64,000 bases of DNA from Trema orientale (Eukaryota; Streptophyta; Magnoliopsida; Rosales; Cannabaceae). Within the stretch, counting starts at the first letter, position 1, and the number at the start of each line of letters is the position of its first letter. Shown here one piece after another: positions 1 through 10,942 of the stretch. The stretch is from the NCBI GenBank assembly GCA_002914845.1, contig JXTC01000276.1:52936-116935 (forward strand), read 5' to 3'. A program made the position numbers and the translations under genes. Under the pieces are notes generated by a model. It did not search any database. It was not told the origin of the DNA and saw only the letters and a program-made list of their open reading frames with translations.

Positions 1-318
1 AAACTTTTTTATAGGACATTATTCCAACAGTCTTACCAAGGTAATTTCAAGGTCACAATAACAATCTCAGATTATCTACACTGAGTTAGAGGGGGTCAAT
101 TAAGGAAAAAGATTAGTTAGAGCTAGCTTAGCTGATTAGTTGGTTTGTTAGTATTCTGTTAAGTCTGTTGTAACTAATTGTTCTATTAGCTAGCTTAAGT
201 TATATAAATTGTGCTACTTTGTACGAGTCCTCTTAATCAGTAAAATAAGAATTACTTTGTTCTTTTTACTCTTCAAAGCTTTCTTTCTAATCTTTTATGA
301 TGTCTAAGATGTTTAACA
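1..318 (+). mobile_element. 3' end of an LTR retroelement (Copia-like), cut by the window edge
   Basis: The stretch from about 100 to 318 has the look of the end of a short plant LTR: repeated GTTAG/TTAGTT words, a TATATAAATT box near 200, an AATAAGA-type signal near 245, then a pyrimidine-rich tail ending in TTTAACA at 318. Directly after it the BAHD reading frame resumes in mid-gene. This is what an LTR element inserted into a gene would give. The 5' end lies outside the window, so superfamily and length are inferred. If this is right, GAGTC (319-323) should be the 3' target-site copy. Confidence 0.5.
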
Positions 319-1243
319 GAGTCTAACTCAACATCTTCAAATGCAGTGGAATTGCCGTAGGGCTATGCATTTTGCGTCAGCTTGCTGACGTGTTGTCCTA
401 AATCATGTTTGTCAATACCTGGGTTACCATTTCTCGCGGTAAAGCTGATTATGATCAAGTGCTAATAAAACGTCCAAAATTTGTTTTAGCCACACTCTTC
501 CTGCCTAAAGATTATCCCGGTTATGACCTTAATGCCACCTTTACAAAGAATGTCCACAACTAGAAGGTTTGTATTTAAATCCTTAGCGATTAAGGCCATA
601 GATACAAGTATGATAGGGGGAGAACAGTAGGGTTAGAAGATGATGATCATGATTATCATGAGAAACTGACCTCAAGAATTGAGGCCTTATCTACTTTCAT
701 ACATAGTCATTTCGTGGCCGCAACCAGTGACGAACACTCTTCTAAATCTACGAAATTCTACACAATGATTCATACCGTGAATGTTCATCCCTGATTTGAT
801 CTACCGCTTCTGGAATATTCTCTCAAAAATCTTAGTAGTTGCGACTTTGGAAGAGAAAGGTTATGAGGCAGTGAAGAAGATAAGAGAAAAGGGAAAAGAA
901 AAGTGAACATGGATTATTTGAAAAAAGTACTGCAGCAAGGAGAGGATTTACAGTACTTCACATTCATGAAATTTTCCAAAAAGTAATATGATAGAAAGAG
1001 GATAGTCAAACTACATTTATCTTCAGTAGTTTGTGTAGGTTTCCTCTTGATGAACCTGACTTTGGTTGGGGGAAGCCCACCTAGGGCGATTCAGCATCGT
1101 TGACTTACCCTAATCTTGTTGCTTTCACGGACACCAAAATTGGCGATGAAATAGAAGTATATATTGGATTGGACGAGGAACGCATGGCTAAGCTTGAAGC
1201 TGACCAAGATTTCCTTAAAGCAATTTCTTCGAGATTTCTATGA
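319..1243 (+). pseudogene. BAHD acyltransferase pseudogene (3' half, LTR-disrupted)
   Basis: This is the C-terminal two thirds of a BAHD acyltransferase related to the intact genes downstream. It starts in the conserved GVQLNIF block (an in-frame stop replaces the Gln codon) and runs to a stop at 1241-1243 after the usual KLEADQDFLKA ending. The catalytic HxxxD motif reads RQLAD, so the histidine is lost. The DFGWG motif survives at 1058, but a stop follows shortly after in the PTW position. Frameshifts are visible around 540-640 and 780-850. The N-terminal part is missing because LTR sequence replaces it, and it may lie left of the window beyond the inserted element. The gene is non-functional. 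Its last residues (ISSRFL) differ from all intact copies, so it is an old separate member of the array. Confidence 0.9.
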
Positions 1244-2340
1244 AGTGTATATGTAATTGGTATTATATAATATGTGGAAAATATAAATATATGTATAGGT
1301 GAGAATATACTAAATAGTAGCCCCAAAATTATTTGCTACATTGAAGAAAAGAAGATTGGTTTTTTTCCTCAATTATGAAGTGTGGTGGCAGGGTTAGAAA
1401 TTGAGAAGCAGATTGTGTATCAATTTGTGTGTGCCTTACTCTATGTTCTTTCAATTATATTTTGCCATATCATCTAAAGTAGTAATGATTCATAAGAAAA
1501 AAATAATATAGTATTAAATATTTAATTTTAGAAAGAATTAAGCCGACAAATAAAGAATTTCTTTTTTCGTTAGAATTGCCTAGAGCCTAAGTACTTATAT
1601 ATATATTTTTTCAATTTCATGAGGTACTCCATAAATTCCTATTCTCTCATCTACCAAAAAGATAAAATGAATAAAATTAAGTTAAAGTATACTTCCGTAT
1701 AAGTATGTTATTAACGTGACTATTATCCGGTTAGGATCTTTTAATTTTGGACATTGAAAGTTATCCCGTATTTCTTGTTTCTTTTTTTGTTTAATTTAGA
1801 AATAAAAAGATTTAAAATTAGTACTTATAAACTATAAACAAAGTTTAAAGTTTTTAAAATTTTGTAAAATAGTAATAAAGTCTTATTTTGGTTCATGAAT
1901 TTTAGGATTTTGTTTTGGTCCTCAAAGTTTTAAATCCGTTCATAGTCCTTTAATGTTTAACATTTTTCATCAAATTTAATTAAGAAACTAAAATGAAACT
2001 TTTTTCCCTCTTAAGTGTAGATATATATATATATTTACTAGATTCAAAATTTTGAATTTAATAAGAGTTTATACAGAGACTAATGGAAAATAACTCTAAA
2101 AATAAGATATATGACAAAATGACAGAGTTTAAAATTTAAAGATTAAATAAGACTTATCTATCTAATTTATGAACCAATAGAATAGTTAATCCTATTAAGA
2201 AACTGAACTCATATATAGACTTGGAACATTTTCGTAACTCTTTGAAGGGATGCTTATAGTTTGGCAGATAATTTAAATATTTTAGAAACTTGCACTTTTT
2301 TTCGCAATCCAAAAAATGGATTTAATTAAATCTAATCAAA
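1244..2340. other. AT-rich intergenic region
   Basis: No gene is visible. The first 200 bases are the 3' flank of the pseudogene. Between about 1880 and 2190 the ends are loosely inverted copies of each other (a 'gtcttattttggttcatgaa' type word near 1885 and its reverse complement near 2150-2180). This suggests an old foldback MITE, but the match is weak. Confidence 0.4.
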
Positions 2341-2520
2341 CAACATGAAAATAAGAGAAACAAAGGGCAAGTTGGGGATGGATTCTCTATTGATGTGTTT
2401 AAAAATCGTTAGATTTTACGACCTTATTCCTTTAAACCACTCTTTTCTACTCCTCTTGTTGATCCAATATTAGTTGCTGATTTTATCACTCCCCAATGCA
2501 CCTAGGATATCAACAAGTTG

Positions 2521-2559
<39 letters not shown>

Positions 2560-3723
2560 TGCAAAAGATGATAAAGATCTGATTATGTCCATACTAATCC
2601 TACTTGTGGCCAAATCTGATCATTTAATTTGGCACTATTCAGGCTCGGATTTCTACTCTGTTAAGAGTGGTTATTGGTTGGCAGCTTCTATAAATACTTG
2701 TCAATCCTTTTCATCGACATCACAACAAGATAAATGGTGGTCTCGCTTGTGGAAGTTGAATATTCTGAATAAGGTGCGACATTTGTATGGCATAGCTGTC
2801 AAGAATCCTTACCAACTACTGTGGGTCTTAAAAGAAGACATATTATCTCACACCCTCGATGTCCCCTTTGTTGGTGTCGTGAAGAATCTGTAGGACATGC
2901 TTTAATTTCCTATAAGTTTATTCGACGGGCCTGGAGACATGCTAATTTGCCTGTTTACCTGGGGAGTTTTCAGTATGACTCATTCATGGATTTAGTATTA
3001 CAAATCGCTGAAGTCCTCAATGACAACCTGTTGGAATGGATCTTTATTGTCGCCTGGTGCATATGGTATGAAAGAAACAAGGTTGTCCACAGTGATTCTA
3101 ATCGTTCACTTCTGCTGATTATTAAATGGGCAACATCGTATCTACGTCGATATCAAGAAGCTCAAACAAAATCCACACATAAGACTCGTCATCCACCTGT
3201 TCATCAATAGATTAAACCTTTGGCTGGTTGTTTCAAGCTCAATGTGGATACCGCTCTAGACCCTCTTACAAATTCGATTGGAATTGGTACTCTTATACGA
3301 AATTCCGATAGAATGGTGAAGGCTGCCCTCTCCAAACATGTTAATGGTCTCCTCAATGCTAAGGATGCGGAATGTGTGGCATTAACCTATTGTCTTTGTT
3401 GGGCTCAGGGTGTGTTTATGCCTTTTGAAGTTGTTAAGTCTGATACTTTAGAAGTATTACAAGCTTATCACAAAATCAAGATCTCCTTTTACCGGTTTGA
3501 TGCTTGATCTTTTTATTCTTCTGTTTAGTTTTCCAAGAGTGCTTCTAAAACATTTAAACCATGACACTAATAAAGCGGCACATTGTCGAGCTATAGAGGT
3601 ACTCTTAGGATAGATGATAAACTTATTTGGAATTGAGGAAGCTCCTTAATCTGTTATGTCTGTTGTACCTCAAGATTTATCTTAATATCAGGCACTGTTT
3701 TCACTCAAAAAAAAAAAAAAAAA
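2341..3723 (+). mobile_element. Degenerate LINE (non-LTR retrotransposon) 3' part
   Basis: Three broken frames read through the 3' part of a plant non-LTR retroelement. From about 2350 comes the GDGFSIDVF.. linker that follows reverse transcriptase. From 2610 to 2960 there is an RT zinc-binding domain (DHLIWHYSGSDFYSVKSGYW, then a WWSRLWKL block and CPLCW..ESVGHAL with the Cys/His pattern). From 3220 to 3500 there is an RNase H-like domain (CFKLNVDTAL..IGIGTLIRNS.. then DAECVALTY). It ends in an A run at 3706-3723. A 33-base T run at 2526-2558 interrupts the frame, and stops and shifts are common, so it is dead. 5'-truncated LINEs with an A tail are the usual form. No target-site duplication was found. 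Confidence 0.8.
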
Positions 3724-5994
3724 CCAAAAATGACTCCCAATTTTCTCTCTAAACTACAAAATAAACATCACTCTAATTTTTTGGCCCTAGAATGGAAACA
3801 TCTCGGTCATAGTATATATATGTGCATATATATATATATTTTGGTTTCTAATATATAAATGTATAGTAACATTTCAACAAAAGAAAGCTTTTTGTTAATA
3901 GTTAACATTAATATCATGTAGTTAAGTGGTCGCAATTTTAGTCTCATTGGTAATCACATATACTTATAATGTTAAGGTTTAGAGTTTAATTCCTCTAATG
4001 TCATGTACACATGCAATACATATTGGTATTGGATATCTAGAAACAAAGGTTTAATAATTTTAATTGGTTTTGATTTTTGAAAAAGAGGGAAAAAAAAATA
4101 TAAAGAGCATGGTTATTATAATTTGGAATCTAGGTGTGTTTAGACTATCTCCAACATATATGCTAATAATAATATATATTTGACATCAATTGCTACATTT
4201 GTCATATTATTTTTTGTAAGTCATCCAATTCGAGATGATATTGTTCTAAATGCAATTTATAACTTTTTATTATGAAATAATTAAGAGAAATTTAGGTGAA
4301 TGACCAATATTATCAATATTTAAAATTTGATTAAGTAGATGTCTATTTTTTAAATTTTATAGCTAAATGTCCATGTATATATATTTTTACATTTGGTAGA
4401 TATGTTTATCCACTAATTTCAGTTACTGTATTGAAATGTACTGGGTATATAATTTTTTATAATTAGTATATAAAATTCTACATTTAGTATATAAACATAT
4501 ATACCGGACATTTTGCTATAACATTTGATAAATGGATATTTACTTAAATTAAGCCCAAAATTTAGTTATATTTCTAAAAGCCCTAATAATTAACAACTTG
4601 ACTTTGCAAGTAAAATTTATTTATTTTTTTATGTTTTAAAGATATTGACTCATTGATTGTTTTATTAACCAAAATCACTTGCTATTTTGTAAGTACTTGA
4701 GCATTGAAAAGTATATTTATAATATAATATTAATTGCTATTGATCGATTATTGGAAAATTTGATTTTTAATATTTGAAATTTTAACTAAAGCGATTTGTA
4801 ATTCAAAGTTAAATCGAATACAAAGATTTGACATATGTTATATTTACTACCAAATGTAACACTAAGTATAGAAAATGTCAATTGTTTTTAGTTGAACCAC
4901 TAAAAATTAGTTATTTTTTTGTGAGTGGAACTAAAATTAGTTAGTTGTCTTGTATAGTTGTTACTATTGTAATTTTTGCTTTATTTTGATGTCGTGCTTG
5001 GGGACTAAATTTATAGAAGATATATGAAAATTAATGCAATAATTGATATGATCAATATTGTTCACTATTTTTTTTAAATACACACAGGATTCACTAATTA
5101 ATTTAACAAGATTTGACTAAGACATTATTCATAACGATTTGATTATTTTAACTTGATATTATATATATATATATATAGTTATCTCCGTCCCTCTATCTTC
5201 CGCAATATATGCTAATTCAATGTATATTGAAAAAAAATGAGAATTATTTTCGTTAAAATTAAAGTAGTTGTCGTCCTGAAAAAAAAAAAAAAAGTGGTCG
5301 AAGGATTACAAAAATAAATCCATCTAAAAAGTATCACTTTAACATGTATAACAATGGTACGTAGCTAGGCAGCCCCAAAAGTATCGCGGAATAAAATATG
5401 CTAATCCAAAAGAATCGCGCCGACAGAAGAAAACAAAAACCAAAAAAAAAAAAAGAAAAGAAAAGAAATTAAGATAGCAGTGTACTATTCATTTTGTTTT
5501 TCTTGGCTTGTTTTGTTAGTATTCCGTTAATTCACATAACAGGCTAAATTGTTTACACGGTTTATTTCTTTAAAATTGCATCGTCTTTGACATTAAAGTA
5601 TTTATATTTATTTTGACAACTTGTGAATGGATTTAAAGAATCAAAATCTTGTAATAAATTTTATCAAATATTACGATATTACAGTTAACTTACGTAATAC
5701 TACACATCATTGTCCTTCGAAAAAGAAAATAGGAAAAAAACGCTACAAAATATTGAAGTATATCTCTTGCACGTTTTGATGGATAGTACAATATTTCAAA
5801 ACAAACACACAAAACAAAAAGAAGATAACCTCATTGCTTATATATGAACCGGCTTCTGTCTTTCAAAATTTTTGAATATATTTGTCACAATCACAAACAC
5901 ATTAATTATTCAAACAAGCCACTACAGTACATCTATATATGACAAAGTTTTATTTTCTATAAAAACAAGTTAAGAATTTGTTATCTATTCCAAT
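3724..5994. other. Intergenic region and distal promoter of BAHD gene 1
   Basis: Nothing coding was seen. Bases 3928-4020 look like a decayed tRNA-derived SINE head (an A-box-like 'tctcattggtaa' and a degenerate B box near 3990). From about 4960 the sequence matches the region upstream of gene 2 (about 9420 onward), including the 'ctaattaatttaa..agatttga' block and the 'cattttgtttttctt' block near 5490. The duplicated unit therefore carried at least 1.1 kb of upstream sequence. (TA)n occurs at 5160-5178. Confidence 0.5.
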
Positions 5995-5995
5995 A

Positions 5996-6067
5996 CCGGT
6001 TTCCCTTTTTGTTATTGCTCTATAAATTCTGAATGCCGGTTTCCCTTTTGTTATTGCACTATAAATA
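5996..6067 (+). promoter_or_regulatory. Duplicated TATA module of BAHD gene 1
   Basis: Two near-identical modules stand in tandem. Each has CCGGTTTCCC, then a T run, GTTATTGC, and a TATAAAT box: boxes at 6021-6027 and 6060-6066, 39 bases apart. The other genes have one such box about 100 bases before the ATG. The upstream box is at the usual distance (94 bases); the second is 55 bases from the ATG. The module duplication is seen directly; two start sites are an inference. Confidence 0.6.
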
Positions 6068-6114
6068 ATTTATCAATATTATCAACAGAGACTTGAGTGT
6101 GGAGGCTGAGAAAG

Positions 6115-7431
6115 ATGAAGTTTGAAGTTGAATTAATCTCTAAGGAGATTGTTAAACCTTCTTCTCCAACCCCTGACCATCTTCGCCATTACCAGCTATC
6201 CTTTCTTGATCAAGTATGTCCCAAAACGTACAACCCTTTAGTCTTCTTCTACGAACTAAATAGTGATCACAACATCACCGAAATATCAAACAAGATTAAG
6301 AAGTCTTTATCAGAGGTCTTAACCCTTTACTATCCCCTAGCCGGGCGAGTTGAGAACGACCGATTCGTTGACTGCAACGACGAGGGAGTTCCCTACTCGG
6401 TAGCACGAGTCATCTCCACGTGTCATCTTTCCGATGCTATCAAGAACCCTCTCCCTAGTGAACTCTGCAAGTTCCTTCCATTTGAACTCCACCCGATCAC
6501 CGAGTTTGCCCTAGGCGTCCAGCTCAACGTCTTCGAACACGGCGGAATCGCCGTCGGCCTATGCATTTCGCATCAGCTCGCCGACGCATTATCTTGCATT
6601 ATGTTCGCCAAAACATGGGTTGCCATCGCTCGTGGCGAAGGCGATCGTGTAGCGCGTCCCGAATTCGTTTCGGCCACGCTCTTCCCGCCCAAGGATGACC
6701 CCGGGTTCGACGCAACTTCCATGGTAACAAAGAAGGCCGTTTCGAAGAGGTTTGTGTTTGATGCCTCTGTGATCGAGGCACTCAGATTGAAGTACAAGAG
6801 CAAGGAAAGAACGGTACTAGAAGATCAAGATGACCAGATACGGCCCTCACGAATTGAGGCTTTATCAGCCTTCATATGGAACCGTTTCGTGGCTGCGACC
6901 AGCGACCTATATTCTGCCAAGACTGAGAAAGTCTACACGGTTGTTCATCCCGCGAATATTCGTCCGAGACTTGATCCGCCGCTACCGGAACATTCCTTCG
7001 GAAATCTTTCACGGTTCAGCTTCGTAATCTTGAGTACCGGACAAGAGAACGGTTGTGATTTGGTGAGGCTTATAAGAGAAGGGATAAGAAAGGTGGACAT
7101 GGACCATTTGAGAAAGGTGCAACAAGGAGAGGATTCGCACTTGGATTTACTCTTAAATTATACAAAAGAATTGATGGTGAAAGGAGGAGAGTATATTTCG
7201 TTAGGCTTCACTAGTTTGTGCAGGTTTCCTCTTTACGAAGCTGACTTTGGGTGGGGCGAGCCGATATGGGTTAGCTCAGCCGCCCTGTGTTTTAGTAATT
7301 TCATAGTTTTCATGGACACTAAAACTGGTAATGGAATAGAGGCATATATTGGTTTGAAGGAGGAACATATGGCTAAGCTCGAAGCGGATGAAGACTTCCT
7401 TAGAGCCGTTTCTCCAATTGGTGGTAGCTAG
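6115..7431 (+). CDS. BAHD acyltransferase, vinorine synthase-like (array gene 1)
   Basis: A complete single-exon gene of 438 residues, expected to move an acyl group (usually acetyl) from CoA to an alcohol of a specialised metabolite in the cytosol. The N-terminus has the KPSSPTPDHLRHYQLSFLDQ block typical of vinorine-synthase-like BAHDs. The catalytic HQLAD is at residues 153-157 and DFGWG at 377-381, followed by GNGIEAYIGL near the end. No signal peptide or membrane segment is seen. The ATG at 6115 is chosen because MKxEVE.ISxE is shared by the array; a frame extending upstream to 6097 starts at a GTG and is not supported. It is closest to genes 2 and 5 (same spacing in the N-terminal half, VISTCHLSDAIKNPLPSEL). 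The substrate is unknown. The family call is firm; acetyl-CoA as donor is inferred from the clade. Confidence 0.95.
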   Translation: MKFEVELISKEIVKPSSPTPDHLRHYQLSFLDQVCPKTYNPLVFFYELNSDHNITEISNKIKKSLSEVLTLYYPLAGRVENDRFVDCNDEGVPYSVARVISTCHLSDAIKNPLPSELCKFLPFELHPITEFALGVQLNVFEHGGIAVGLCISHQLADALSCIMFAKTWVAIARGEGDRVARPEFVSATLFPPKDDPGFDATSMVTKKAVSKRFVFDASVIEALRLKYKSKERTVLEDQDDQIRPSRIEALSAFIWNRFVAATSDLYSAKTEKVYTVVHPANIRPRLDPPLPEHSFGNLSRFSFVILSTGQENGCDLVRLIREGIRKVDMDHLRKVQQGEDSHLDLLLNYTKELMVKGGEYISLGFTSLCRFPLYEADFGWGEPIWVSSAALCFSNFIVFMDTKTGNGIEAYIGLKEEHMAKLEADEDFLRAVSPIGGS

Positions 7432-9839
7432 AGACTAAGCAAAATACTTTGCATGTTAAATGAACAAGCTGCATATCTGCCGAGATGTGTGTGTTAGAAA
7501 AAATTGGTATCTTCATTTCCTTATGCTTTAATTATTAGATTAATCTTCGTACTTCTATAGAAAGAGTGCTATGATCTCAGCTGTTTTTGGGCTTGTGATG
7601 TCGGTGACTTGGCGTTGAAGACAGATATTCTACGTTATTGCACATAATAATAAATATGCTATGTGATCTAATGTCTGTACGTAATAATGTTCTTGTGTTA
7701 ATTTATCTCTAGAAATCCTAGTTCAAAATAAATACTTATTTTATAATGTAAAATGTACGTATATATACCTATTGTCCATAAATCTATTTCGTTGGAAAGT
7801 CTCAATTGGAGAGCCTTGCTTTTAGTAATTAGTTTTTGAATTTTTTGTGATATATATATATATATTTTCACGAAGTCGATTCTTACTGGAGGTGACATCT
7901 ATTATCCAACTTTTTGAATACAATTAAATTTGGCATGATTCCCTCAAAAAAAAAAAAAAAAAAAAAAAAGAAAAAGAAGGCATGAGGTTTATTGAATTTA
8001 TTGAATAAAAAACTTACGATTGCCTTAAGAAAAAACTTGCTATTATTAAATTTAATAACATATATTAATAAATTCTGACAGGTTAAATTCACCAAATAGT
8101 AGGTGTGAATAACACGTGATATGATTACTTTTTTTTTCTATGTTGATTGTTTGGTTTTTAATTGGAAAATTTTTAATTGTATTCCTTATAATTTGTGTAT
8201 TTTAATAAGAAATTTCCTTTTTAACTTCAAATAGAAGTACTGGAATTGTCCAAATGAAACAATATGTAAGGTTACAAGAAAAAAGTTAACATTAAATTGG
8301 AATTGTATTACTTATAATTGATGTATGCGGTGACAAGAAAAATATCACCCCAACCGTGTCTCCAAATGAAAAAACATATTAAATTTGTAAAGTCGGATTT
8401 TGAATATTGTTTTATTTCAAGTGATTATAAGGATACTATTTTTCATCATATCATAATCTTATGATCAAGATATTTTTCCCCTTTTTTCTTTGCAAAAGAA
8501 AATATGCTTATATTAATAATACGAAGATAGTATAATACCAATCGTAGAGCTTACAAATATAAAAGAGACATACGTAAAAAAGTAATTAAAATTATGTAAG
8601 GAATTTTATCCATATATTGGGAGGATTCTCGATTAACTTAGAATAAGGAGACTCATGTTAATTGCTATTGTTGTATATTTCAATAGAATTCTCTACTTCT
8701 TTTTGCTTATTTATGAATTTCTACTCAATATGTTTCCGTGTCTCTCGCTTCAAATCTAAATACCATTGTAGAAAGAATACTGTATCTAGATCTGAATGAA
8801 AAAAATACAAATTCTAGATAATAACTATACTAAAATAATAAAAAAAATAAGCTCTACTTAAAATTATCATAGATCTAAATATAGTTGAACTAAAATGATA
8901 AAAAATATAAAATATCATATCTAGCTGGACTAAAATCACCATATATTTGAATATGGATGAAATTATATTCTTTTCGAATAGGTGGATTATTTAAAGACAG
9001 ACAAAAGACAAAAAAAGTAGAATGAAACTCCTTACAGAAGGGAGATCTGCAATTTAGATGAAGAAGGAAAGATATTTTGGGCCATTTAGGAAAAAAGAAA
9101 AGAAGGAAAAAAATGAAAGAGGTGCATGCTATTATATATGTTATGAATATATATTTCAAATTTTTTTTTTTTTTTAACAATCTCTAATTTCACCACTTGA
9201 CATATGTAGACTGATTCACAATGATTTATTATGTTATTATTAATATTGAATATTTTAGTAGAGTTCACAAATCAATGAATAATTATGTTATTATTAATAT
9301 TGAATATTTTAGTAGAGTTCACAAATCAATGAATAAAATGAAAAGTGCAAAAAATAGTGAAAATCAATGATATTACTACTAACACTCCTTATATTTGTTT
9401 GTCTTCGATTTATTACTTTATTTAGGTGGCCTGTTCTGCGACCAAATTTACTAGAAGACAACGAATGCAATTATTGATACGATCAACTTTCACTATTTCG
9501 TTTTAAGTACGCTTCACTAATTAATTTAAAAAGATTTGATTAAGACATTATTCATGGTAATTTGATTTGATTAATCCAACTTGATTTTTTTTATACTTAT
9601 ATGTATAGTAGTCTCATCTGCTCGCTCTCCCGCATGCAATATAGTTTTATATATGGTAGTTTAATGTAGATTATAAAATTGAGACTAAATTTCGTTATAT
9701 TAAAGTGGTTGTCGATAGCCTACAAAAAATTAAGTGGTTGAAAGATTAAAAAAATAAGAAAAAAAGGGGTTGTATAAGTTTATCATGTTAACCTCTAATA
9801 ACGGTAGCTAGTCAGCCTCCAGAAAGTATCGCCGAATGA
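7432..9839. other. Intergenic region between BAHD genes 1 and 2
   Basis: Holds the 3' flank of gene 1 (an AATAAA at 7649), a 23-base A run near 7948-7970, general AT-rich sequence without a convincing gene, the 54-bp tandem repeat listed separately, and from about 9420 a block homologous to the distal promoter of gene 1. Confidence 0.5.
9228..9335. repeat. Perfect 54-bp tandem duplication
   Basis: Two copies (9228-9281 and 9282-9335) of a unit that starts ATTATGTTATTATTAATATT and ends with AAATCAATGAATA stand head to tail with no difference seen. A recent local duplication. Confidence 0.9.
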
Positions 9840-10703
9840 AATATACACAACCAAAAGGGTCACGCCAAGGGACGAAAAAAAAGGGGGAAAAAAAAAAAGG
9901 TAAGAAACCCACGAAAGACAATGAACTAGTCATTTTGTTTTTCTTAGCTTGTTTTGTTAGTATTCCCTTAAATCTTTGACATCACATGCTTAGTTGTTTA
10001 CAGTTTATTATGTCTTTAAAATTGCATGTATCGGCTTTGAAATTTAAATATTTGATAATAAGTCTCACAAGCCTATTAATCGATTTGAAAAATCAAAATC
10101 TTATGAATTATCGGCTATTACAGTTTAACTTACTATAACACATCATTGAAGTCTTTATCTGTATATACATATATATCGACGTTTTGATTGATAACACTCC
10201 ATTTTAAAACAAACGAAAAGGAAAAAGATAAGCTCATTGCTTAAGATCAATCGCCTTTGTCTTTCATAATATATACAACCAAAAGGGTCATGCCAAGAGA
10301 AGAAAGAAAAAAAAAAGTATGAAACCCACGAAAGACAATGAACTATTCATTTTGTTTTTCTTAGCTTGTTCTGTCTTAAATCTTTCACATCACATGCTTA
10401 CTTGTTAACAGTTTATGTCTTTAAAATTGCATGTATCCGCTTTGAAATTTAAATATTTGATATTACGTTCCACAAGCTTATTTATCGATTTGAAAAATCA
10501 AAACCTCGAATTATCGGCTATTACCGTTTAGCTTAATATAACACATCATTAATATAACACATCATTGAACTCTTTATCTGTATCTATATATATATATATA
10601 TATATCTCGACGTTTTGATTGATAATACTCCTTTCTAAAACAAACGAAAAGGAAAAAGATAAGGTCATTGCTTAAGATCAATCGCCTCTGTCTTTCGTAA
10701 TAT
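9840..10703. repeat. Tandem duplication (about 430 bp) of the gene 2 upstream region
   Basis: Bases 9840-10270 and 10271-10703 are two copies of one segment. Each has CAACCAAAAGGGTCA, AAACCCACGAAAGACAATGA, the CATTTTGTTTTTCTTAGCTTG block, ATTGCATGTATC, CGACGTTTTGATTGATAA and CATTGCTTAAGATCAATCGCC in the same order. Equivalent words are 428-431 bases apart. The copies have diverged by scattered substitutions and small indels. The upstream region of gene 1 has one diverged version (about 5400-5840). Confidence 0.9.
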
Positions 10704-10857
10704 TTTGAATATATTCGTCACATTATACAAGTTAATAATCCAAAACCAATAAACTACATACGTTAAAAACAGTTTATTTTTATTTTTTTCCAATAGAAAA
10801 GATAAAATTGTTTATATTTTTTGGTCCTATACCCTTTCCTCTTTATGTTTATTGCTC

Positions 10858-10865
10858 TATAAATT
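10858..10865 (+). promoter_or_regulatory. TATA box of BAHD gene 2
   Basis: TATAAATT after ATTGCTC, 85 bases before the ATG. The same GCTCTATAAATTCTGA context is found before gene 1. Confidence 0.7.
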
Positions 10866-10942
10866 CTGATTCCCGGCACTGAACAGTAAAAAAAAGAAAT
10901 AACGTCTCAATTATCAACAGATTTAAGTGGAGGTGGGGAAAA

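Noticed and set aside
2474..3507. Three adjacent frames as host genes
   Set aside because: Together they spell a degenerate LINE with zinc-binding and RNase H-like domains, broken by stops and a T run.
6097..6114. Upstream extension of gene 1 (and similar extensions at genes 3, 9 and 10)
   Set aside because: The extra codons start at GTG or TTG; the ATG that aligns with the other copies is the supported start.
6573..6803. Minus-strand frames opposite the BAHD genes (also near 11251, 19324, 22868, 39152, 50337, 55216, 58113)
   Set aside because: They are antisense shadows: their similarity to each other follows from the conserved codons of the sense genes.
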